NCBI GenBank assembly: GCA_963794165.1
Contig: CAWCCT010000009.1
Coordinates: forward strand, 248,001-312,000
Source: PALSA-350 sp963794165
GTDB lineage: Bacteria; Acidobacteriota; Terriglobia; Terriglobales; Acidobacteriaceae
Length of the DNA: 64,000 bases
Direction of reading: 5' to 3'
In this document: in pieces, positions 53,712 to 62,524 of the stretch
How positions within the stretch are numbered: the first letter of the stretch is position 1
How the letters are laid out: each line of letters begins with the position of its first letter
Notes under the pieces: model-generated
Databases searched by the model: none
The model's input: the letters and a program-made list of their open reading frames with translations, nothing else
Told to the model about the DNA's origin: nothing
Made by a program: the position numbers and the translations under genes

Positions 53712-54905
53712 TTAGACTTTGCTTTGCAGCTGGGCTTCCTGCCTGGGAACCTGCCCACGCTCGCGATTCGCTCGACGGCGGCTGCTCAACATCAACATCA
53801 ACAAGGCGGCGACGCCAGGCACCAGCAAGCCTCTGCGCAGCGATCCGGTTCCCGTGGAAATCCACCCCGTCAGCCATGAGAAAACGGCTCCTCCCAGGCC
53901 GGCGACGGCGAAAACCCAGCCTGCATTGCGCGACCCGCCGACCTCCTCCAGGAACAGCGCGAGGATGAGCGGGAACAAGGGAGCCAAGGCAAGGCCGGTG
54001 AAAGCGGATCCTGCCAGTATGGTTTGCGGGCGGTGGGCGGCCAATAGCAATAAAACGCCTGCCAGGGTAGCAGCCACCGATACTTCGTAGAGGCGGCGTT
54101 CCGGCAACCAGGCCAAAATTGCTGGTGTAATCGCTCGGCCGAGCAAGAGAGCCGCCCAAAAAACGGCAACCGCCAGGCTGCTGCCGGCGAAGGTCCAGGC
54201 AGCGGCGCGGGTCGCGTACGTGCTCATCCAGTTGCCGACGGACGCTTCTATTCCAACGTAGAGAAAGGCGAGGAGCGCAAAGTAAAGGATGGTTGTTGCT
54301 TCTCTGTTTGCGGCGGGGGCCGCAACAGATTCTATAGGGGCACCCAGATCAATTTGCTTCCCGAGCATAGGTAAGAGGGCGAAGGGTAGAGCCATCAACC
54401 CGACCCATCCAAAGGCAGTGCTGCTTGGGGAATGACGCAGAAATTGAGCAGCCAGAAGAGGACAAGCCACGGAACCTGCGCTCCAGGAAAAATTGAGAAA
54501 AGCCAGCGCAGTTCCCATCCGCTGTGGGTAGCGCCGGCCTGTGATCATACTGGTTGACGTCATGGCCAACCCAAGACCGAGCCCATACAAAGCGAATGCG
54601 GGTAAGGATTTCTTTTGCAACAGAAAGACACCGATCGCTCCGGCCCCAAACAGCCCATAGCCGTAAGCCAGTGTTTTCCACAGATTGCGCCGAACTAGAA
54701 GGGCTCCCGCCGCTGACGCGGCAAACTGCACCAGCAGCAGAAGGCCTGCGTCTTTATCCCTCAGTTGCCACTGCGCGGAAAGCCGGGGCAGAATACTGCC
54801 CAGCAAAACCGTTCCCACGCCGGTGAGAGCGAAGCCCAGGTGAAGCGGGGGCTCCAGCAAACGAAAGCGGAGGGCCTTGGCCGTGCTGTGATTTGGGTGA
54901 GACAT
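53712..54905 (-). CDS. MFS transporter
   Basis: A 397-residue membrane protein with about 12 helices. The first half has LGFALTGVGTVLLGSILPRL and the loop LSAQWQLRDKDAGLLLLVQF, and the second half has YVGIEASVGNWMSTYATRAA and LGRAITPAILAWLPERRLYE, consistent with a sugar- or drug-type MFS (FucP/YbjJ-like). ATG 54905 gives MSHPNHSTAK; the frame extends to 54953 with an Arg-rich lead. Substrate is unknown. Its start faces the fMet tRNA promoter region. Confidence 0.83.
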   Translation of the reverse strand: MSHPNHSTAKALRFRLLEPPLHLGFALTGVGTVLLGSILPRLSAQWQLRDKDAGLLLLVQFAASAAGALLVRRNLWKTLAYGYGLFGAGAIGVFLLQKKSLPAFALYGLGLGLAMTSTSMITGRRYPQRMGTALAFLNFSWSAGSVACPLLAAQFLRHSPSSTAFGWVGLMALPFALLPMLGKQIDLGAPIESVAAPAANREATTILYFALLAFLYVGIEASVGNWMSTYATRAAAWTFAGSSLAVAVFWAALLLGRAITPAILAWLPERRLYEVSVAATLAGVLLLLAAHRPQTILAGSAFTGLALAPLFPLILALFLEEVGGSRNAGWVFAVAGLGGAVFSWLTGWISTGTGSLRRGLLVPGVAALLMLMLSSRRRANRERGQVPRQEAQLQSKV

Positions 54906-55010
54906 CCAGACAGGCGCTCGTCCAGTGCGGCCACGCGGCAGCCGCCCCTCCACTGTACGCGCCGCATGGTTGCTAGCCTAGGGAACCTTGGGCGGAGGAG
55001 CCGGCGTTGT

Positions 55011-55039
55011 TTGACCCTGTGCTCTGCGATTGTTACTAT
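55011..55039 (+). promoter_or_regulatory. sigma-70-type promoter of tRNA-fMet
   Basis: TTGACC (55011-55016), 17-nt spacer, TACTAT (55034-55039): close to the consensus TTGACA-N17-TATAAT. The mature tRNA begins at 55045, about six bases after the -10 box, so the transcript would have almost no 5' leader. The close spacing makes start-site mapping here worthwhile. Confidence 0.65.
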
Positions 55040-55044
55040 CAAGA

Positions 55045-55121
<77 letters not shown>

Positions 55122-55752
55122 ATCAGATGTCCGGGCCGGCCGGTTCCATCGCTTTTAGCGTATCTTTTTATTTTCCAGCAGTCTCCGCTCGCCCTCCGCA
55201 TACAGTGCCGCTTGCCTTCCTTCACCTGAGGCAACCATGCGTACTTCCGAACACGCCGGCCGAGCTTCGCGCCGCGATCGATGAGAGTGCGCTGTTGAGG
55301 CACCGAGATCCAGGAGCCGTTCGCAGCCACTGCGAATTCCGATCTCCAGACAGAAACACACCGGTCGAACGCAGCTCGCTTCGTGTCGCCCGGCCCTGTG
55401 GTGTCTTGTTTCCGAGAAACTTCGGGCAGTTTACTAATCTCACCTAACCTTTAAATTAAATTTCCTTCAGAATCGTGATCGCACCTGACAGGAGTAAGGG
55501 GAACGGACTACATTCAATTGCACGGGGTCTTGGCCCGGAGCGACAAAAGGAGTCGCTTCGACGGTGACCATTAGCCTCGTTACAGATACATTCCGCCGCT
55601 GTCCGACCGGCGTTTGAAGGCAAGCCGGCCGAGCGAATCCATGGTGCGCACCGCTCGCTTCACCCTGAAACAGCGGCCAATACGGCTACTTTCGCCGTTG
55701 AGTGCCGCATCTATCTCAATTTTTGCCGATACAGCAAGAGAGGTATGAGCCA
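55122..55752. other. intergenic region after tRNA-fMet, nothing clear
   Basis: A 631-nt gap. Open frames are present on both strands but have no ribosome site with recognisable content. The first part is Arg/Ser-rich in all frames, consistent with non-coding GC-rich DNA. I see no terminator with a T-tract for the tRNA and no repeat of the families found elsewhere in the window. Confidence 0.45.
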
Positions 55753-55953
55753 ATGCTAATTTGCCACTGTCCCACCCAGCATGCAGGCAAGCAAAAGAGA
55801 GCAGTTTGCCTTCGCGGCCATTCCGTTCAAGTCTGCGTTGAACCCGGTTGTCTCAACGACGCAGCCATTTGTCCTATACCGGGTTGCAAATCACCGGTTG
55901 CGCTTTTGCCAAGACCCATCGATCAGCCGTTGCCTCTGAGCATGTCGCTGTAG
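55753..55953 (+). CDS. possible 66-residue cysteine-rich protein
   Basis: ATG 55753 has AGAGAGG about nine bases upstream. Seven Cys in the first 45 residues (CHC at 4-6, then C19, C28, C33, C40 and C45) with interspersed His make a small zinc-binding fold plausible; the rest is Pro/Leu-rich. No homologue is recognised and codon content is not decisive, so it may be non-coding. Confidence 0.35.
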   Translation: MLICHCPTQHAGKQKRAVCLRGHSVQVCVEPGCLNDAAICPIPGCKSPVALLPRPIDQPLPLSMSL

Positions 55954-56098
55954 TCGAACGGTGGTTCCGTTCCGTTAGAATCCTGCCATGGCTTGTGTCG
56001 TCTCCTACCATGGTTCAGAGAGCAGGCTCGCTCCCCCCGCGACCGAGCGGCTGGAGCTCTTGATGGATGGATTCTGCCCGCGGGCGACCAACTAATCC

Positions 56099-57085
56099 AT
56101 GGCTGCCCTCGTCACTGGCGCCAGCGGCTTTCTAGGCGGCAGGGTTGCGCAAATGCTACATGAGCGGGGCGAAGAGGTCGTCATCCTCGCCCGTACAAAC
56201 TCAGACCTGCGCCATCTCTCCTCAACCCCTGTTCGCATCGTTCGCGGCGATTTGTCCAATCATGCGGCCCTGCGAGAGTGCGTCCAGCAGGTCACGGACA
56301 TCTTCCATTGCGCGGCCTGCTCTACTGATTGGGCGCCGAGCCAGACCTATCTCGAAGCCAACGTCATCGGTACACAAAACCTGCTGGCCGCGGCTCAACA
56401 CGCTCCTGGACTTCATCGTTTCCTCCACGTCAGCACAACGGACATCTATGGCTATCCCCAGGTACCTTGTACAGAAGAGCACCCCTTTGTGGATGCCGGA
56501 CTCCCTTACAACCAGACCAAGGGGCGAGGCGAAGCCGCTGTCTGGAAGGCACATCAAGAGCATGGCATCCCGATTACGATCGTCCGGCCGGCAACCATCT
56601 ACGGCCCCAGGGGAAAGGATTTCACCCAGGAGATCGCCATGCTTCTGCGTCAGCGGTTGATGGCGTATATCGATGCCGGCACAGCACCGGGCGGTTTCAC
56701 CTATGTGGATAGTGTTGTACAAGCCATGCTCGATGCCGCGGCAAGCACCCACACCATCGGCCAGGCCTATAACATCTCCGGTGGCACAGGAGCCACGTGG
56801 AAACAGTACGCCAAGCTTTTCGCTGAGCAGCTCGGAGTGAAACCGCCTTGGATCAATCTCTCGTTCGCGCCCGCGATGAAACTCGCTCGCGGGTTCGAAT
56901 CTGTTCACGCCTTCCTTCGTCTAAGCGGGAGGCCTCTGCTCACGCGGCATGCTGTTTACCTGCTTGGCCGCAACCAGGAGTTTCCCATCACCAAGGCCAA
57001 AACTGACTTCGGCTTCTCGCCGGGAATCTCCCTTGACGACGGCATCAGTCGCTCTGTTGCATGGCTGAACAGCGCTACAAAATAA
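56099..57085 (+). CDS. NAD-dependent epimerase/dehydratase (SDR)
   Basis: A 328-residue extended SDR. The N-terminal GASGFLGGRV binds NAD(P), and the active site is STTDIYGYPQ followed by PYNQTKGRGEAAV (Y-x3-K). VRPATIYGPRGKDF and GGFTYVDSVVQAMLDAA are typical of 3-beta-HSD/dihydroflavonol-4-reductase relatives. No ribosome site is obvious at ATG 56099. It is followed 17 nt later by a sugar-symporter gene, so a role in sugar or lipid modification is possible. Confidence 0.87.
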   Translation: MAALVTGASGFLGGRVAQMLHERGEEVVILARTNSDLRHLSSTPVRIVRGDLSNHAALRECVQQVTDIFHCAACSTDWAPSQTYLEANVIGTQNLLAAAQHAPGLHRFLHVSTTDIYGYPQVPCTEEHPFVDAGLPYNQTKGRGEAAVWKAHQEHGIPITIVRPATIYGPRGKDFTQEIAMLLRQRLMAYIDAGTAPGGFTYVDSVVQAMLDAAASTHTIGQAYNISGGTGATWKQYAKLFAEQLGVKPPWINLSFAPAMKLARGFESVHAFLRLSGRPLLTRHAVYLLGRNQEFPITKAKTDFGFSPGISLDDGISRSVAWLNSATK

Positions 57086-57102
57086 ATCTGAAGGAGACCT
57101 GA

Positions 57103-58134
57103 GTGACCTCCATCATTACCGGAATTGGTTGGCACATGGTGGGCGCCGCATCGGCCGCGTCCTTCTACGCGCCCATCAGCAAAGTGAAGAGTTGGACCTG
57201 GGAATCGACCTGGGCGGTAGCCGGCATCTTCTCCTGGGTTTTGCTGCCTATTTGTGTCAGCGCCTTCTTGCTGCCGGATATGCGAGCGTTCTACGGGTCG
57301 CTTGACGCCTCCGTCGTCCTCAGGACCTTCCTCTTTGGCTGCATGTGGGGAGTGGGCAACGTGAGCTATGGTCTCACCATGCGCTATCTCGGCATGTCGC
57401 TTGGCATCGGGGTGGCGATCGGGGTCACGCTTGTGGTCGGCACGCTGATTCCTCCCCTCGTCCACGGTCAGGCCCGCGAACTGGTGACCACGCGGGGCGG
57501 CCTGCTTACTCTGTTAGGCATTGTCGTCGCACTTTGCGGAATTGTGACCGTTTCGCTAGCCGGACATCGCAAAGAAATCGCGTTGGGATCGGAAATTCGC
57601 GAATTCGATGTGAAGAAGGGACTGCTGTTGGCCGTCATGTGCGGCATCTTTTCTTCCGGTATGTCTTTTGCCATCGATGCAGCCAGGCCGATTCAGGCTG
57701 GGGCGCTTGCCGTGGGCGTTAAGTCGCTGTACAGCGCGCTGCCGAGCTACGTCATCATCATGGGCGGAGGAGGCTTAGTTAATTTTGTGTACTGCTTCAG
57801 CCGGCTCATCTTCAAGCAGGATCTGTCGTTGAAGTCGGATCTCGCTTTGCCTGGCGCCACTTTGTTCAAGAACAGCACGCTCGCGGCTACAGGCGGCATC
57901 ATGTGGTATCTGCAGTTCTTCTTTTACGCGTGGGGAGCAGCAAGCATTCCTGCCAGCTTCGCCTACGTGAACTGGATGCTGCACATGAGTGGTTACGTTC
58001 TATTTGGCGGAATCGTGGGGCTCGCGCTTGGCGAATGGGCCGGCGTGGGCGCCAAACCGGTTCGCCTCCTCTGGGCCGGTATGCTGATCATCATCGTTGC
58101 AGCAAATATTGTCGGGCTAGGAATGGCGTCCTAG
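57103..58134 (+). CDS. RhaT-family sugar/proton symporter
   Basis: A 343-residue membrane protein with about ten helices. HMVGAASAASFYAPISKVKS, WGVGNVSYGLTMRYLGMSLG and GIGVAIGVTLVVGTLIPPLV match the L-rhamnose transporter family; the C-terminal half has SIPASFAYVNWMLHMSGYVL. The start is GTG 57103 with GAAGGAG upstream. It is 17 nt after the SDR gene and likely co-transcribed. The substrate could be rhamnose or a related deoxy-sugar. Confidence 0.87.
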   Translation: MTSIITGIGWHMVGAASAASFYAPISKVKSWTWESTWAVAGIFSWVLLPICVSAFLLPDMRAFYGSLDASVVLRTFLFGCMWGVGNVSYGLTMRYLGMSLGIGVAIGVTLVVGTLIPPLVHGQARELVTTRGGLLTLLGIVVALCGIVTVSLAGHRKEIALGSEIREFDVKKGLLLAVMCGIFSSGMSFAIDAARPIQAGALAVGVKSLYSALPSYVIIMGGGGLVNFVYCFSRLIFKQDLSLKSDLALPGATLFKNSTLAATGGIMWYLQFFFYAWGAASIPASFAYVNWMLHMSGYVLFGGIVGLALGEWAGVGAKPVRLLWAGMLIIIVAANIVGLGMAS

Positions 58135-58142
58135 CTGCCCAA

Positions 58143-58167
58143 GCAACTGAACCCCGGGTTCAGTTGC
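58143..58167. terminator. hairpin between RhaT-like and GH116 genes
   Basis: A perfect 11-bp stem GCAACTGAACC / GGTTCAGTTGC with a three-base loop, between the convergent 3' ends. No T-run on either side, so it may work with Rho or as an RNA-protecting structure. Confidence 0.6.
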
Positions 58168-58202
58168 ACGCCAAAATCCGGAGACCTGCGGTTTTCTCGC
58201 CC

Positions 58203-60917
58203 TCACCCAAAGATCGAAATTTCCAGCTGCTCGCCTTCCCGCAGCTGAATCGGCTCTGCAAGATACACCGTCGTCTGCTCTTTGCTCGTCTCCAATCGCG
58301 TGCTGATCTTTTTCGTGCCCACCTGCGCCGTCGCACGTGAACCCGGCGCGGCCAGCGCGCATGACTTACACGGCAATGTGCCGGCAATCGTCTGGATCGT
58401 AAACTGAATGCCGCCTGATTGCGTGCGCTTCAAAGAATAGGTTCCCCAACCTGTGCCCGTCGCCCAGAAGCAATGGAAATTCTCATGCGGGAGCCGAGGC
58501 ATCGCTACCACATGGGCGCGATCACCTTCATAGTGGAATCCACTGAGGGCGACCACGCTCGACCAGGACGACATGGCCCGGGCATAGTGATGTCCGCACT
58601 CCGCCTCATCCCAGGGGTTGCGCTTTACGCCGTCGTACCGTGAGCGAAGATTCTCGACGTATTCCACTCCCTGCGGAATCATGCCGGAGTAAAACATCAG
58701 CGCAGCGGTAGAATGCTCCAGGCCAGTCCACGCCTCGGCGTAGTAGGGAAAAGGAATGTGAGGGCGAGGCGCCTTGCCATAATCGCAGACCACCACCGCC
58801 GCTTCATCGTTCAGAGCATACGTGCGCTGAACAGTGTTATGGTCCACCAGGCTGCGCTTGTAGTTATAGCGATAAATCGAATCCAACGTTGTCCGCACAT
58901 GCTGTGGCGAAACCAACGGGCCAAGCCCAGCGATATCCGCCAGATATTGTCCCAGAAGCTGATCGATCAGGCAGCCTTCGCCAACTTGATACTCTGGCTG
59001 TTCCGTATTCTCGCTCCCCATGCCGCTGCGCAATTGCGATGAGATCTGGTCAGGACGGAAGCCCCGAATCTGCTGGATATAAAACTCGTTGCGAAATAGA
59101 TTAGCGTCAATCCATCGGCTGCCCTGATCGAACAGCCGCCGATATTCATTGGCAGAAGTATCGTCACCTGCGGCCCGCCCCATTTCCTCCGCGGCGCGCA
59201 AAGCTCCCAGGTAGTAGATCCCGCACAGCGGGTTAGGTCCGTAGAATTCCACGTCGTAGGTATTATGTTGCACTCCGTCCAAGACACCGTCACGGTTCGC
59301 ATCCCAGCCTCCCGGGACCCAGGCGAACTCCAGGCCCTTTTTCACCCTCGGCCACATTGCTTTGAGCCACGCCTCATCCCCGGAAAGCTTCCAATCGAGA
59401 TAGGCGTGTATGATCTGCCCCATCTGTCCATCGGCGGCAGCGATATTGAATCTTTCCTTGCCGTCGGGAAGCAGCTGGCGGAAGCGCATCCCGCCCTGGT
59501 CGTCCATGCTGTAGCCGAAGGCGGCCTGGCGCAGCGACCGCGCGTACGAGGGAAACAGAAACGTGGTGGCTGTCTCGTAATTCCAAACGTGGGTGCAGTT
59601 TCCAAAGCAGCAGCCCCTGTGGTCATCGGAGCCTTCGAAGCCGTGAAATTCTCCATCCGCCGTGCGGAAGCAAGTGGTGGAAGCCAGGGTGGAGAGGTTA
59701 GCGCTCGCCGCCTCTTTGACCGCCGCGGGCAAAGTACTGGCAGCGAATGCATTGGCGAAGGCGCGCGTGCGCTTTTCCAGCGAGTCCAGGTTCGTCGCCG
59801 TGTACTCGGCCGCCTCCCACGCATCTTTAAACCGCGTGGCATAGTAGTTGCCGATGATGGTCTGGCCTTCGCCCTTGGGAAAATCCCATCCACACCACTC
59901 CGGGGTGCGGTTTGGGAAGTGCCAGGCGAGCAAGAAAGTGAAAGTAGCGGAGCCGCCGGCAGGAATCGATTTCTGTTGGCACAGTGCTCCTACCCCGTTG
60001 CGTGCAGCCGGCTCGTTGAGCAATTCTCCGTCGCGCGAAAAGGCATCCCAAAACAACATGGGCGAGTTCCACCAACGCCCTCGCGGCCAGCCACGCCAAT
60101 ACGTAGTCCGTGCTCCTTGACCGGGAAGAACTGCAAGCACAAAGCTGCCCTGCATCGGGTCGCCGGCCCCCACGCTGGGGTTGGTCATCAGCAGACCTTC
60201 CATCTGGTTCAGCTTGCGATATTCATTGACGCGGGGGTCCTCGACGGCATGCGCCACGTCGATGGCGGTCGGTGGTTTGACCGGGTTGTCGATCGAAAAG
60301 GAAATCGCGACGCTGGCACTCGTTGTCGCCGGGTTGCTCACTCGATAGCGCAAGATCGCCACCGGCAACCCTGAAGCGTCGGGGTCATGGGGGATGAAGG
60401 GCGAGAATGCCTCGAGCTCAATCCTGACCGGAAGACTCGGGTCCTTGAACTGAAGGTGCGCCAACGGATACTGGGCTGTAAACTCGGCGGTTGCAATCCG
60501 GCTCAAGCCAGGCGAATTGTTTGAGCCCAGGCCGTCCTGGCCTTCATAAGGAGGCAAAATGCGCGCTTCCAGAACGCGAGTCACGGGTTCGGCATTCCCC
60601 GCCTTGATCCAAATCGAGGGAAAGGCATATGGGGGAGAAAAGCCCTTGTTGGGCCGGTTGAAGATCTCCCAATCGCGCAGCTGGCCGCGCCCTCCAAGCG
60701 CCAGGCTTCCGGCAGCAACGCCGCCCAGCGGGAAAGCGAGCATCTTTAGTTGATCACCTGAGAAAACACGGGGAAACGAGATCCGCTCTGCTGCCTGGTG
60801 AGGATGATGCTCAGCGCTTTGAGCCTCTGCGAAGGGAGCCCAGTGAGGAATTTGCGTGGCAGTGCCGATGGCGCCCGCTGCCTGCTTGAAGAAATCCCGA
60901 CGACCTATGCGGTACAT
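58203..60917 (-). CDS. Tat-exported GH116 beta-glucosidase/xylosidase-like protein
   Basis: A 904-residue protein. A twin-Arg signal (GRRDFFKQAAGA) indicates export in the folded state. The N-terminal domain (LAFPLGGVAAGSLALGGRGQ) and the (alpha/alpha)6 domain are of the DUF608 type of GH116, related to human GBA2. THVWNYE carries the likely nucleophile Glu, and VQHNTYDVEFYGPNPLCGIY the likely acid Asp. GH116 members act on beta-glucosides or beta-xylosides. The convergent sugar symporter may import a product. Confidence 0.9.
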   Translation of the reverse strand: MYRIGRRDFFKQAAGAIGTATQIPHWAPFAEAQSAEHHPHQAAERISFPRVFSGDQLKMLAFPLGGVAAGSLALGGRGQLRDWEIFNRPNKGFSPPYAFPSIWIKAGNAEPVTRVLEARILPPYEGQDGLGSNNSPGLSRIATAEFTAQYPLAHLQFKDPSLPVRIELEAFSPFIPHDPDASGLPVAILRYRVSNPATTSASVAISFSIDNPVKPPTAIDVAHAVEDPRVNEYRKLNQMEGLLMTNPSVGAGDPMQGSFVLAVLPGQGARTTYWRGWPRGRWWNSPMLFWDAFSRDGELLNEPAARNGVGALCQQKSIPAGGSATFTFLLAWHFPNRTPEWCGWDFPKGEGQTIIGNYYATRFKDAWEAAEYTATNLDSLEKRTRAFANAFAASTLPAAVKEAASANLSTLASTTCFRTADGEFHGFEGSDDHRGCCFGNCTHVWNYETATTFLFPSYARSLRQAAFGYSMDDQGGMRFRQLLPDGKERFNIAAADGQMGQIIHAYLDWKLSGDEAWLKAMWPRVKKGLEFAWVPGGWDANRDGVLDGVQHNTYDVEFYGPNPLCGIYYLGALRAAEEMGRAAGDDTSANEYRRLFDQGSRWIDANLFRNEFYIQQIRGFRPDQISSQLRSGMGSENTEQPEYQVGEGCLIDQLLGQYLADIAGLGPLVSPQHVRTTLDSIYRYNYKRSLVDHNTVQRTYALNDEAAVVVCDYGKAPRPHIPFPYYAEAWTGLEHSTAALMFYSGMIPQGVEYVENLRSRYDGVKRNPWDEAECGHHYARAMSSWSSVVALSGFHYEGDRAHVVAMPRLPHENFHCFWATGTGWGTYSLKRTQSGGIQFTIQTIAGTLPCKSCALAAPGSRATAQVGTKKISTRLETSKEQTTVYLAEPIQLREGEQLEISIFG

Positions 60918-60922
60918 AAAAC

Positions 60923-62311
60923 CTAGTGTAGACGAGCGACGCGTTCACTCACTTCGCGAGAAACCTTGCTCATGTCGTTCTTCTGCAGATGGTAGGTGTC
61001 AACCAGCAGATCGCCGCCCACGTAGACCTTAGCCAGGTTCATGGCGTTGCAAGCTAGCACTACAGCGGCGTAGGGGTCGACCACCGGCCCGCGCTCGATC
61101 AGTTTGGGGTCGACGATGATAATGTCGCCAAACTTCCCCACCTCCAGGCTGCCCACCTTGTCCGCAACGCCCAGGACTTCCGCACTTCCCAGAGTGTGAA
61201 AGCGCAGCACGTCAATCGGCTGCAGAACCTGAGCGCTCTCATATCTTGCCCGGATGACATAAAGGCCCATGCGCATATTTTCGAACGGGTCCGGCAGGTC
61301 GGAGCTTCCTTCGCCATCCACGCCCATGCCCACCTTAATCCCCATCTTGCGATACTTGGGGATGTCGGCGATGCCCGATGCCAGCCGCCCGTTCGACATA
61401 GGATTCCACACCATCCCGGAGCCGGCGGCCGCCACCGTCTTTAAAATTGCGTCGTCGGGGTGGATGAAATGTCCAAAGCTGACGTTAGGGCCCAGGATGT
61501 TTGCCGCCGTGATGTATTTGAAGGTGTCGCGCTGCTTCTCCTGGTTCACCGGCGACTCAAGAAAATGAATTTCCGAGTAGAGGTGGTAGTCGCGCAGAAA
61601 GGAAGCATCGAGCTGCATGGCTTGGGGCGTGGTAATCCATCCGGAGTAAGCCATTTTCAGCACGGTTGGGCGTGCCGCATCTTTTCTTGCAGAAGCCAGA
61701 AACTTCTCCAGGTTCGCCCGCCGAACCTGCGGAGTCGATTTGCCTGAAGGTTCATAGGAGTGAATGAAGCGCATTCCGGAATCGAGCTCGGCGCGCCACT
61801 GATATTCCTCGAAAGCCTCGTTATCGTCTCGCGCATAGGCGAAGTTGTAAACAGAAGTGATTCCGTGCACCAGGTGATCCAAAGCGCCTTGCAGGGTAAA
61901 CCAGTAGTAATCTTCCGGCCTGGTCCCCCGCTCCCGGGTTTCGAGTGCTTCCACCCACCCCGTCATGGCCGGGTACTGGTAGACATATTGGTCTGTAGCC
62001 AGCCCGCGGAAAGCGCTCTCCGACAAATGGCTGTGCGCAGAGATAAAGCCGGGGAGTACGAATTTGCCCTTGGCGTCATACGTGACCTTCGCGGTAGTAC
62101 CTGCCGGCGGGTTACCTTTGCCGATGGCTTTGATCCTTCCGTCGTCGCCCACCAGAACGTAGCCGACGAAAGGCGCTGTTTGCCCCGCCTTCATCGTCAG
62201 GTTGGTACCGTTGACGATGAGCAGCTTGTCGACAGCGAGCGCGCGGTGGGGAAGCAGCGAAACAGTCAAAACGACTGCAAGAAATAAGCCCCATCGACCG
62301 GAAAAGATCAT
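60923..62311 (-). CDS. exported amidohydrolase, TRZ/ATZ-like
   Basis: A 462-residue metal-dependent hydrolase with a signal peptide (LFLAVVLTVSLLPHRALA). The metal-binding GFISAHSHLSESAFRGLATD is clear; further ligands lie in YSEIHFLESPVNQEKQRD and KVGMGVDGEGSSDLPDP. The composite end (VGSLEVGKFGDIIIVDPK) is normal. Relatives deaminate guanine, hydroxyadenosine or triazines, but an exported member suggests another substrate. It ends five bases from the start of GH116 on the same strand, so they could be co-transcribed. Confidence 0.87.
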   Translation of the reverse strand: MIFSGRWGLFLAVVLTVSLLPHRALAVDKLLIVNGTNLTMKAGQTAPFVGYVLVGDDGRIKAIGKGNPPAGTTAKVTYDAKGKFVLPGFISAHSHLSESAFRGLATDQYVYQYPAMTGWVEALETRERGTRPEDYYWFTLQGALDHLVHGITSVYNFAYARDDNEAFEEYQWRAELDSGMRFIHSYEPSGKSTPQVRRANLEKFLASARKDAARPTVLKMAYSGWITTPQAMQLDASFLRDYHLYSEIHFLESPVNQEKQRDTFKYITAANILGPNVSFGHFIHPDDAILKTVAAAGSGMVWNPMSNGRLASGIADIPKYRKMGIKVGMGVDGEGSSDLPDPFENMRMGLYVIRARYESAQVLQPIDVLRFHTLGSAEVLGVADKVGSLEVGKFGDIIIVDPKLIERGPVVDPYAAVVLACNAMNLAKVYVGGDLLVDTYHLQKNDMSKVSREVSERVARLH

Positions 62312-62524
62312 TCTCTCGGATCCTCGCTCTATGAGTAGGGGCTATAGACTACCACCGGGCCATTTGGTTGAACTCGTGGAAATGCATGACGCCAACATCG
62401 AGACCGCCCGAAAGCCAAATTCCGCCAGCACAAAATAACCCGCCGCCTATAGACTGAAGGCGTTCCCCCGGCAAAATTTAGTGAGAAGGTCAAATTCCTG
62501 ACTAGTTGCTCCAAAAACCTTCTG

